Made by a program: the position numbers and the translations under genes
Assembly (NCBI RefSeq): GCF_947507565.1
Contig: NC_089175.1
Coordinates: forward strand, 3,709,733-3,773,732
Direction of reading: 5' to 3'
DNA from: Oscarella lobularis
Lineage: Eukaryota > Porifera > Homoscleromorpha > Homosclerophorida > Oscarellidae
DNA: 64,000 nt
Part shown: positions 19,200 through 28,675 of the stretch, one piece after another
Layout of the letters: each line of letters begins with the position of its first letter
Numbering within the stretch: position 1 is the stretch's first letter
The notes under the pieces: model-generated
Database searches by the model: none
Told to the model about the DNA's origin: nothing
The model's input: the letters and a program-made list of their open reading frames with translations, nothing else

Positions 19200-21402
19200 T
19201 CATGTTTCCTTAGCAACCACCACCTGTGTGTGCTCAGCGTCTTCATAGGTAGGTTCCGGTTTTGGTACACCTTTGCGGCGAGCTTCTGCATAGAGACGAG
19301 AATCTTTCATTTCCAAGCTCTCCTTCGGCTTCTGTTTTCCGTTTGTATCACTGCGGTGCTTAGAGACTAAATAGGTCACAAGAAAAGCGATTAAGGCTCC
19401 AGCTAAAGCAGAGCCAATCACTGATCCAACCAATATGCTGGATGATATTCCGCAGCTTTTCTCTGATGTAGTAACTGCAATTGGGTCACTTTTCTTACCT
19501 TCTTCGCCGAAGCTATTAACCGCTTTCACCTGAATGACGTACGCCGCTCCAGCTTTCAGGCCGTGCACGGTGAACATTTGAGTGTTCTCTTTCGTAGCTC
19601 GGAAGTTGTATGGAAAGCCGTCAACGTAGATTCGGTACTGGCTAACATTCACGTCGTCTCTTCCAGAGTCAGACACAGAGAGAAACGATAGAGTAATGGA
19701 ATTCAAAGTCACTCCAGATACCGCTGCTGTCATGATCGTTTGGGGAAGGCCTGTGAGTTTAGGCAATTAGGTATAACTTTGAAGAGTTACGTGCTGCTCA
19801 CCTATTTTATTTGTCGTCACTTCTATTGTACTCGAATTCTCCCACAATCCTTCAGAGTTTTCAGCTTCTACTGTAATTGCATATGTCAAGTCTGGTGATA
19901 AACCTGATAATCTAACAGGCAGCGTGCTACTAATAACAGGCACGGTAGATCTGCTTCCTCCAACGTAGTAAATTCTGTATAACCTAGATTGATTCCGCCC
20001 TAATGTGCAGTTCACTACTACTGTCATGCGAGATTTTGACAAAATATGCGGTTGTAGGCATCCTCCTAAAACAAAACTGTCAATCATTTGATTATGCTGC
20101 AGCTAATTTACTTGTAGGAACTCTTATGTCAACTTGGCATGCTCTGCCAGATCCAAGAGTGTTCACTGCTGAAACTAAGAATTGTAATCCATCCCCATCG
20201 TTTGCTGCGCTAGTAAGTTTTAAAAGATCTCCTGGCTTCCAACCAACTTTCTGAAACACTTCATTGATGGACAGAGATAGATCATAGTCAATGATAGGAA
20301 AGCCACCGTCATCTCCAGGCATTTCCCAACTGAACAATGCACGCGGTCTCGTCAGACCGTCATAGCTACACGATACCATTTCTGGTTGACCTACATGCAT
20401 TTTTGAGAGTGGCAATTGCACATAAGGGCTTTTACTTACTATTTACAGTCAGAGCAAACGTCTTCATCGTTGTATCAAGAAGAGGTTCCTTTGTGTCTGC
20501 AATACAAGTGATTTGCGCATTGTTGCACTGTCGTGTGACTGGATTGAGATCATAGAATTGATTTGCATCTCCCGACTCAGTGCCAACGCAGCCACCTGAC
20601 GGTTTAGACCAACTGACATTTGCTGGCGGATTTCCGCGATGACTGATAATTTCCTCGCAGCTCAGAAGACGAAGACGACTTGTAGTGTTGTGGACAATAT
20701 GACTCGTGTTTGAAACAGTGCAGCAAGGAGACGCTACATATAGACAAACTAAATGTAATCCATCTAATTTGCATGTACACGTACATAAGACGACCAGTGT
20801 GAGAGGTTGAGACTCGGTAGTGCTACCATCTGAAGCCCTAAATCGACATCGCAGAGATGCTCCATTGTAATCGGACTTGAGCGTGAACTTCAGCCGAAAC
20901 GATATCATTCGAATGCCTTGAACAGTTGAAAGTCCAAGTCCTAAGGCTGTTCCTTTGAACGGAGGAACAGAAATCGGCGTAACATCTCCAGACGCAACAA
21001 AAACGGCTGCGCTTAGGTTCTGGTTGTAGCGAATAGCCGCCGCCCCAGGAAAGCTGCAATTAATTGTGCTATTTTCGCCATCAAGACCCGTTAGACTTCC
21101 AGGCGGACTGATCGTAGCTCCATTGCACCAACAAGCATGAAGACAAAGGAAAAGAAAAGCTTGAAAAACAGTGTCAAAAGAACAGTAATGCAGAAAAAAA
21201 AGCAGTTACGTGACAGAAAAGTCGCCCAATTGAGCATCTCGAAGTCGGCGTTACACACTGCGCATGCGGAAAAGAATCTTTGTACTTTGGATTCTCGTCT
21301 GTGTGTGTCGCCCTCAAGACCCGTTAGACTTCCAGGCGGACTGATCGTCGCTCCATTACATAAACAGACGAGCATCCAAAGCACACAGAATCTTTTCCGC
21401 AT
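19200..21402 (-). CDS. Ig/FN3 transmembrane receptor 5 (head I, FN3 alpha, tail C)
   Basis: Minus-strand receptor. Clear exons: Ig-like 1 ending at 20785, Ig-like 2 20733-20440, FN3-1 20390-20112, FN3-2 20065-19802, and FN3-3+TM+tail 19750-19200. The tail has RLYAEARRKG and TYEDAEH and lacks NPxY. The Ig exons are nearly identical to receptor 4, but the last exon matches receptor 1, so the gene is a mosaic. The start is uncertain: a leader reading MRKRFCVLWMLVCL begins at 21402, with a weak donor T|GTAATG at 21360/21359 and an acceptor TTTTTCAAG before 21159. That solution sums to 1806 nt in frame (601 aa). The leader lies in a palindrome and may instead belong to a rearranged copy. Confidence 0.75.
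21259..21402. repeat. inverted pair of head-I leader exons (rearrangement junction)
   Basis: A plus-strand leader starts at ATG 21264 (MRKRIFVLWILVC) with the NRF-1-like box at 21259-21270, and breaks off at about 21308. From there to 21402 the sequence is the reverse complement of another leader plus the start of Ig-1 (MRKRFCVLWMLVC..GATISPPGS). Two head-I leaders therefore face each other, as expected at an inversion or template-switch breakpoint. Confidence 0.75.
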
Positions 21403-21477
21403 ACGCGGTGCGCAGACCCAACGCGCATTGTCGCAATTCGTTCGCGTTTACTTCTTCCTTAGAAAGTTATTCCTCGG

Positions 21478-21576
21478 TAGCCTCGTCCCCAGACCTTCTG
21501 TCGATGTGGGCCCGAATGGCCTCGCCAGAACGGGCTATCCGGGCCCACATCGACAGAAGGTCTGGGGACGAGGCTA
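21478..21576. mobile_element. 99-bp MITE with perfect ends and 9-bp target duplication
   Basis: Arms 21478-21514 and 21540-21576 are exact 37-bp inverted repeats beginning TAGCCTCGTCCCCAGACC, around a 25-nt spacer. ATTCCTCGG is directly repeated at 21469-21477 and 21577-21585. A 9-bp duplication and long terminal repeats fit Mutator-like (MULE) MITEs. It has no coding capacity. Confidence 0.85.
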
Positions 21577-21736
21577 ATTCCTCGGTCGTCGTCTGAAAGG
21601 TGTACTGATATCAGTGGTAAATACCGCACATTTATCGATTATTTTCTTGAAAGAACAAGTAGCTAGACTCGATTTTAGAAGTCATGAATTAATGAAATTA
21701 TCTAAAGGACATGCCAACGAAGGCCATTCGTTACAG

Positions 21737-21768
21737 CATAGATATAACAGTACACAGTTATATCTATG
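21737..21768. repeat. 12-bp perfect hairpin
   Basis: CATAGATATAAC (21737-21748) pairs with GTTATATCTATG (21757-21768) around 8 nt. No further clue to function. Confidence 0.6.
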
Positions 21769-21805
21769 GTTACAGCTCTCAAACAATTGGGACTCGCATA
21801 GCTGC

Positions 21806-21823
21806 TAGCCTCGTCCCCAGACC
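21806..21823. repeat. solo terminal repeat of the 99-bp MITE
   Basis: TAGCCTCGTCCCCAGACC is an exact copy of the first 18 bp of the MITE at 21478; no second arm is seen. Confidence 0.6.
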
Positions 21824-21878
21824 GGCAGACCATCTTCATATAAAGAGTTTGACGGTTTTCCAGTGCATAAAAGCCTAC

Positions 21879-22560
21879 CTTTGATTGTGCTTTTTCTTGA
21901 CATGAAAAAGCAAATGATGGCGACAGCAAACACAGTCACTATAGCGGCGCAAGCACACACAATAGCAACGATGATGTCAACACTCTACCCTTCATACAAT
22001 TAACAAGTAAATGAATAAATAAATAAATAAATAAATAAATATGCACAGTCTTTTAGTTAAGTACCGTTTCTCTCTTTTGAAGTTGTTACCGAAATAGTCC
22101 TACTGTTGTGTCCAACCTCTCCCAAGTTGTTGATGACCGCCACCTTCACTTTGTACACTGTTTCTGGTGTAAGATTATCAATTGTGATTGTCTGCATGTC
22201 TCCGTCTCGAGATGCAAATTCTTTCAGTTGATCATCAATGAAGATCCTGTACTTTATCACAGTTGCGTCGCCTCTGTCTGCATCTTCAACAGAAGTATTA
22301 CCTAAAAACTGACCAGGTGGATTAGTGCTCAGCATGACAGTTGACGAGTTTTCACGCATCCCTTCTGAGTTATCTGCTTCCATGACAATAGAATATGTTG
22401 TGTTTGATGTCAGACCCGTTATTTCAATTGGGACACTGTCTGCGGGTTGACTCTTCACGCCATTCGCTGAATAGCAGACAGTGTATACTGTCTGATGCTG
22501 TATGCGGCATGTTGACGGGACTTACCTCGTCACCTCTTTCATTTCTGTGACACCGAGAGC
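21879..22560 (-). pseudogene. receptor 6 relic (FN3-TM)
   Basis: Minus strand. Contains part of FN3-2 (from about 22535), FN3-2 fused directly to the second half of FN3-3 (the intron and the first half of FN3-3 are missing; ends 22064), and a TM exon (21989-21879; VDIIVAIVCACAAIVTVFAVAIICFF). The TM exon opens with an in-frame TAG (21987-21985). Upstream, at 22520-22590, words of a B tail (TCAATTTATGAGTC, GAAATGAAAGAGGTGACGAG) lie in scrambled order. There is no Ig head. Confidence 0.75.
22011..22041. repeat. (AAAT)n microsatellite
   Basis: Seven or so AAAT units in the FN3-3/TM intron of receptor 6. The same repeat lies in the same intron of receptor 21 (52587-52617), supporting common descent. 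Confidence 0.85.
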
Positions 22561-22679
22561 TGCCTTTGACTCATAAATTGACCTATTCAATTAAACAGTA
22601 GAATACAGCATAAAATCAAAATCTTTTACGCGGTTCACAATGTACCACAACTAAAACAGGAAAGGAGCCTGTATTTCTA

Positions 22680-24612
22680 TGTGGTAGAATGGCAGATTTG
22701 CTCTTCGTCTGTAGTTCTGTGCAGATTGTGCTGTTTATTAGTATTATTGCTAACTAAACACATACGAAGACCACGACCACTGTTTGTCTGTAGTTGCTGT
22801 AACACTTTCACTCAATTTTCCCCGGCGGAGTTGACTTTCTGCAACGACTTGAAAACTGTAGTTGGTCCCTGGCATCAGTTCGCATACTATGTGTTCTACA
22901 TCTGGGCCATGTTCTGTTGACGCCTTCACGTCCGCCTTCATATTGCCTTGACTGCTTGAATATAAAACAATGTATCGCTTGATCAGAAAACCATTTCCCC
23001 CAGCGTCATCAACAGACCGCCATTTCAATGTAATACACGCAGATGTCACTGATGTCACCGTAAGCTTTTCTGGTTTACCTGGCGTACCTGCACACATTAC
23101 TCAAGCAACGGTAAAAATAAAACAAACATCGTCTGATACCTTTGGGACGTGTCATGCCTGTAATGAACGTTCTGCGAGGAATTCCTCCTTCAACTCCATT
23201 CAGCGCATATACACTGAAGTTGAAATATGATCCAGACGGAAGACCAGTGAATATGACTGAGCTAGTATCTTCAGAAACTGTCCTGTTTTGATTGGCTGTT
23301 CCGTTAATAATACTTATAACGTATTGAGTCACTTTCAATTCAACGGACTCATCAACCGTTAGACGTGACCAAGAAATTTCTATCGAGAAAGTATTCATTG
23401 TTCGAGATTGAACACCAGACACTGCTCTTGGAACTGAAGATGCACTGATTAGAATCAACCAACGCAAACTACGTATCAACTTACCATCAGGTGATTCAAA
23501 CGAGACATTAAGACAATCACTTCTTCCTAGAGCATTACCAGCTGAAACAGTGAAAGTGTACAACTCTGCGACCCCGAGACCGGAAATGTTGACACTGGTA
23601 GTAGTGCTAGGTACAGTTTCAGAAAAACCACCTATTTTGACGATTACGTCATATTTGTAGTCAATTATGTCAAAGCCTCCGTCATCTAGGGGTGCTTGCC
23701 ACATAATTGCACCTCCATTAGGTATTGGCGGCCCTTGCAGTGGATTTGTAGGTATTCCAGGAACAGCATGACTTATTAGCGTCACAGCATGTTAGATGTT
23801 TAGACTCACAGTTGAAAATCAATGTGAACGACTTTGCAGTAGAACCCGCTTCATTTCCTGCTCTACAAACAATGTTTGCATTATTGCAATTTCTCAAATT
23901 GTGAGACGGGTTGAAAGTAAGTAATTCATTAAAACTTCCTGATGGCGTTCCCACACACAATGAATCAGACTTGGAAGTAACGCTCCAAATAATTTCTGTT
24001 ACTACTGGATTTCCAACGTCATTAATAATTTCAACGCAGTTCAAAGGAGGAATGACGGAGTCCGTGGCATTTCGTGCCTCCTGCTGAAGGGACACGTTAC
24101 AGCACGGAGGAACTGCAAAATATATCATCAATATACAATACCGTATTCATTTTCATACGTCTTACATAAGACTGTCAAATTGAGGAACGGCGAATACACC
24201 TTTGTTGTACAGCCAGTTATGGTAACGACGCGAATAGAGGCATCATTGTATTCAGAGAGCAACATGAATTCAAAGTGAAAAAGCAGATAGGTAGAAGTTG
24301 CACCGACGTACGTTGCGACTGCTTCAAATGGTGGAAGAGAAATATTGATCGAAGCATTGATCGCATCAGAAGGAATTATCTCGCTCTCTTTTCCGTTGAA
24401 AACGATCCGTGGATTCCTCAAAAGATCTGAAACGTCGCCTCGAAGTGACACCTGCGTTCCTTGCTCTGCCCGAAGTGATGACAATCTTCTGTCCTCCGGC
24501 CAACATACAAAAGTACGCAACAGCTACAAAAGCACAGTCTTATGCAGTCAAAAAGATACAACACAACTTAGTAGCCTTACCAAAAAGACTGCCCACCTAA
24601 ATCCGGGGAATT
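22680..24612 (-). pseudogene. receptor 7 pseudogene (head II, FN3 beta)
   Basis: Minus strand. Ig-like 1 (24523-24166), Ig-like 2 (24112-23810), three beta FN3 domains (about 23775-23484, 23430-23140, 23095-22785). Lesions: the leader exon is lost, since the start-proximal box CCGGATTTAGGTGG (about 24597-24610) runs straight into the end of a leader (TCTTTTTG|GTAAGG); about 14 bp are missing at the start of Ig-1 (frameshift); the acceptor before FN3-1 reads TG instead of AG; the donor after FN3-3 is changed; and the TM exon is broken off at about 22720. It still shows long open exons, so it may have died recently. Confidence 0.8.
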
Positions 24613-24723
24613 CACAATGCATTATCTACGGCAGAGATATAAGAGTCTACGGCTTCTCATCATGTGCCGTTTCGACGACTAATAACAGCAAGAGGAACCT
24701 CATGTCCGGGGAATCGTCATCCA

Positions 24724-24755
24724 ATTCCCGGTTGTATCTACCTAGGTGGGGCCCC
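24724..24755 (+). promoter_or_regulatory. start-proximal box of receptor 8
   Basis: ATTCCCGG..CCTAGGTGGGGCCCC, four bases before the ATG at 24759. It is one of eight copies of the box seen at head-II starts (see the findings). Confidence 0.5.
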
Positions 24756-24758
24756 GAA

Positions 24759-27091
24759 ATGATTTGCTGGAGCTATCTCTTTGGTAAGTCATTGCATTGC
24801 TTTAAGGCACGCAGAAGTTTTGTACAGGGGTCTAGTCCTCAGTTTGTCGCTAGGTAGACGGTCGGTTTTTTTTTATTTTTTAGTCGTGGCGTACTGTTTT
24901 GTTGGATTTACTCATGAACAGAAAGTGGCGATTGATCCATCTGGAAGTCTCCGTGGCAGAGAGGGTACACATGTGCTTGTTCGGGGCGCCTATACCTTTG
25001 TCTTTGTCGAAGCACGGATCTCTTACAACGGAAAAGAGAGCGACGGAATCTCTGTCGTTCGTAATGAGAAAAAGAATGTTTCCATTGTACCGTTTAGAAC
25101 GCTAACCACGGGTCTTGGCTCAAATGCCACCCATCGACTATTTCAGTTCGAATTCACTCTGCTACCTCAATATAATGGTTCTACTATTCGCGTTGTTGGT
25201 CTTGATGGGAACGGTGTCAAGAACTATACGCAGCCTTTGCGTCTAACGGTGCAGTGTAGGTTAATTAAAAAAAAAAAGAGGGTGTTCATCCCCCTTGATC
25301 TGTTTACTTTTAGATCCTCCCTGCTGTAACGGTTCTCTTCAACATGAAACGCGAAACGTCACCGACTCCGTCATTTCTCCTCTAAACTGCAGCGAAATTA
25401 TTAGTGAAATTGGAAATCCGGCAGTAACAAAAATTAGTTGGACTATTACTACTGATTCACTGAAGTGTGCGGGAATGTCAACAGGAAGTTTGAATGAATT
25501 GTACACTTTCAATCCGTCTGACAATTTGCGAAATTGCAACAACGCGAACGTCATTTGTAGAGCAGCAAATGAAGTGGGATCAACTACAAAGAAGTACGCA
25601 TTGATTTTCAACTGTGAGTTTGTGTATATGCGGTGGTGTTGAAAGAAATAATTAGACGCGTTTTTAGCTGCTCCTGGAATACCCAGAACATCGACACAAG
25701 GACAACCGACTCCTCTTCCCAATGGAATTATTATTGCATGGCAAGCGCCCACAGATGACGGAGGCTTCAAGGTGCTAGACTACAAATATGACGTTATTAG
25801 CGAAACTGGCTCAATTATTTCGTCCAAAAACGTACCGAGCACTACCACCAGCGCCAGAATTTCTGGTCTCGGAGTTGCAGAGTCGTACAATTTTTCTGTT
25901 TCAGCTGGTAATGCTCTAGGAAGAAGTGGTCGTCTTAATGTCTCTTTTGAATCGCCTGATGGTAAGTTGATACGTAGTTAGCGCTGGCTGATCTAATCGG
26001 TGCATCTGCAGTTCCAAGAGCAGTGTCCGGTGTTCAATCTCGAACAGTTAATACTTCCTCAACTGAAATTTCTTGGTCACTCCTAACGGTTGATGTGTCC
26101 TTTGAAGTGAAACTGACTCAATACGTTATAAGTATTGTTAACGGAACAGCCAATCAAAACAGGACAGTTTCTGGAGATACTAGCTCGGTCATATTCGCCG
26201 GTCTTCCGTCTGGATCATATTTCAACTTCAGTGTATATGCACTGAATGGAGTTCGAGGAGGAATTCCTCGCAGAACGTTTGTTACAGGCATGACAAATCC
26301 CACAGGTATCAGACGATGTTCGTTTTATTTTTACCGTTGCTAAAGGGATGTGTACAGGTACGCCAGGTACACCAGAAAAGCTAACGGTTGCATCAATGAC
26401 GTCTACGTGTGTTACATTGACGTGGCGATCTGTTGATGCGGGGGGAAGGGATTTTGTGATCAAACGATACATTGTTTTATATTCGAGTCAAGGCAGTAAC
26501 ACTACGAAAGCGGACGTGAAGACGGTGTCACCAGAATACGGTCCCGATGTAGAACACAGCGTATGTGAACTGACGTCAGGAACAAGCTACACTTTTCAAG
26601 TCGCTGCAGAAAATCAAGTCCGTCGGGGAAGACTGAGTGAAAGTGTCACGACAACTACGGACGAAGGTTGGTCTTCGAATGTGTTTAAATGACAGCGCTA
26701 ATAAACAGCATAGTGTTTGATTTCCCTGTGGGTCTAGTTGTGGGACTAACAATTGGCATACCGGTAGTGGTTGGAATAGGCTTTTTCATTGTGGCGTACT
26801 TCTGCTGTTGTCGAAAGAGAAAGAAAACGGGTAAAGTAGGCTGCATATTGGCTTGCTATTCCATTCGCTATCTCTTTAGAAAACTTGACTCACGCTTCAA
26901 GGGCTGCTCCCGATTCAGCAGAAATGAAGCAAATGACAAAGTCGCCAATTTATGATTCAAGCCAAGGCACAGGCAAAGGTGGCGTCACGGCTCCAGTTTA
27001 CGCAGACGTAACCCCCGTCAACGAGAACAATCCAGTGCTACTTACAACAACGAATCCCACTTATCAAACGGCTGGTACAGGCAAGCAATGA
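24759..27091 (+). CDS. Ig/FN3 transmembrane receptor 8 (head II, FN3 beta, tail B)
   Basis: 640 aa. Exons: 24759-24783 (leader MICWSYLFG), 24884-25255 (Ig-like 1), 25314-25613 (Ig-like 2), 25668-25961, 26012-26305, 26358-26666 (FN3 x3), 26714-26830 (TM), 26880-27091 (tail). All GT-AG and phase 1; sum 1923 nt in frame. Ig-1 (to 132) lacks the B/F-strand cysteines. Ig-2 (133-232) starts PPCCNGS and has the LNCSEII..GNPAVTKISWT pattern. FN3-1 has IIIAWQAP; FN3-3 has VTLTWRSVD. TM is VVGLTIGIPVVVGIGFFIVAYF followed by CCCRKRKK. Tail B: SPIYDSS, APVYADVTPVN and NPTY. The VYADV tyrosine resembles an ITIM or SH2 site; NPxY is a PTB/endocytosis signal in animals. The signalling role is inferred. Confidence 0.9.
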
Positions 27092-27338
27092 TGCTGTCCA
27101 ACCGAACGCGTTTTAGTTTCAGGAATAGAGTACATGCGCTGAACTGCTGTGCTTTGTTCTTTCTGATTTTGTTTCTTTTTAGTGGATGACTAAATTTAGG
27201 ATCAACGCTTTCGCTTTCAAGTTAGACATACGGGAAGGCGAGTTTACCATGTGTGAGGTTTCTTGATTGATCTGTCTCTTCTGATTACAGTGCGAAAGCC
27301 ACGACGGTCACGGTTTGTCATTCTCAAACAAGAAGAAC
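27092..27338 (+). promoter_or_regulatory. conserved 250-bp intergenic unit (copy 1)
   Basis: Runs from a B-tail stop to an MHFNLKFVLQ-type leader. Shared blocks are TTTAGTGGATGACT, AACGCTTTCGC, CAAGTTAGACATACGGG, GTGTGAGGCTTCTTGATTGA and a CACGACGGTCACGG end. Copies: 38152-38407, 40687-40939, 63244-63515, and a truncated one at 56501-56655. It probably contains the 3' UTR of one receptor and the promoter of the next. Confidence 0.65.
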
Positions 27339-28545
27339 ATGCATTTCAACTTGAAGTTTGTGCTACAGCTTCTTGTAGTATGCCACCTAGGTAAACACGC
27401 GCAGGCTTGAGAGCGTAGATGTACGAACAGCAAACTTTGCAGCCGACCCGTTGTTTTTTCAAAGAGTGACGATCAGTCCGTCTGGAAACCTTCGAGCAAA
27501 GCAGGGAACACAGGTGTCACTTCAAATTTAAGCGACGTTACGCTTTACGCGAGAGATCCACGGATCGTTTACAACAGAAAAGAGAGCGATATAATTCCTT
27601 CTGGTTTGATCGGTATCTCAGTCAGGATTTCCATTCCACCAGTGGCAACGTATCTCGGTGCAAATGCCACCTATCTTCTTTTCAAATTTGATTTCATGCT
27701 GCTCTTTAAATACAACGATGCTTCTATTCGCATCGTTGCTTTAAGTGGCGCCTCAACAAAGGTTTACTCGCCTTTCCTCAATTTGACAGTCTTGTGTAAG
27801 TCTTGTTATTGGTACGTGCATATATTTTAGAACTCTTTCTAGCATCTTCGTGTTGCAGCGTTTCTGGGTCTACAGTTAGGCAGAACGCGACAGACTCGTC
27901 AGCGCTACTACGTAATCATTCGTGAACGAGGGAATCCTCCAGCATTTATTTCTTGGACAGTGCAATCCTCAACATCTGGTTGCAGAGGAATGCCGTCAGG
28001 AGAAGCCAATCAGTTCTACGATATTGATCAGATTTCACGGTCATGCAATGGTGCAAAAATCGCCTGCTTAGGAGACACGAATGCTATTGAACATCACCAC
28101 CACAACGTTTAATTTACTACTAGTTAAAAGTACAAGCAAAGATAGACTGCTTTGATATCCTGTATTATTTAATTATTGGCTTGTAAGTTCTCTGATATGC
28201 ACCTTTGATGGCTTGGCTAGACCATCAGCAATATTCAGATAGAAAAAGCCTGCAGACAGTGGAGGCTTCCAGTTGACTCATTACAGCTTGTCTGTCAATG
28301 AAAACGACGCAAAACACAAACTATGTAGTTACGGTGGAAGCAGAAAATTAAGGAAATCTTGAGAACTCGTCGAGTGTGGCAATGAGTACCACAGCGCCTG
28401 GTTAGTTCTGTCTATTTCCATTCTCGACATGAACTACTGTACCGTATCTGTACGGTTAGGTAGTCCTGATAGTGTAAGTCTCACCAACGACAGCGTGAAA
28501 GAAATCTCGTTGACTTCTGTTGCAGTCATCCAAAAACACAAAGTA
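27339..28545 (+). pseudogene. receptor 9 pseudogene (head II)
   Basis: An intact leader exon 27339-27390 (MHFNLKFVLQLLVVCHLG) and donor, then an Ig-1 exon (about 27451-27796) with a 4-bp insertion that gives TAA after VSLQI. The Ig-2 exon (from about 27857) lacks about 15 bp around LNCSE and is frameshifted. FN3 pieces follow at 28195-28310, 28320-28400 and 28460-28525 with large deletions. It stops abruptly at about 28525, where the 3' flank of receptor 10 begins. Leader and Ig-1 are close copies of 40940-41390 and 63516-64000. Confidence 0.85.
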
Positions 28546-28675
28546 CGAAAAACACAGTGACGGACTCAACAAAATGGCTAAAATAAGCCGCTAAACAGAA
28601 TACCTACTGGTACAGAACTAAAGACAAATGAACGAACCGTTCCCGTTCTCAGTTTCCAGGTAATCCAATTCATTC

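Larger units (their letters stand above)
21403..21878. other. intergenic with small transposon traces
   Basis: No gene. Contains the 99-bp inverted-repeat element (21478-21576), a 12-bp hairpin (21737-21768) and a lone copy of the element's terminal sequence (21806-21823). Confidence 0.6.

Noticed and set aside
21091-21402. A single 103-codon reading from the leader at 21402
   Set aside because: After GATISPPGSLTGL it runs through promoter sequence and enters the Ig exon in the wrong frame; it is an intron read through.
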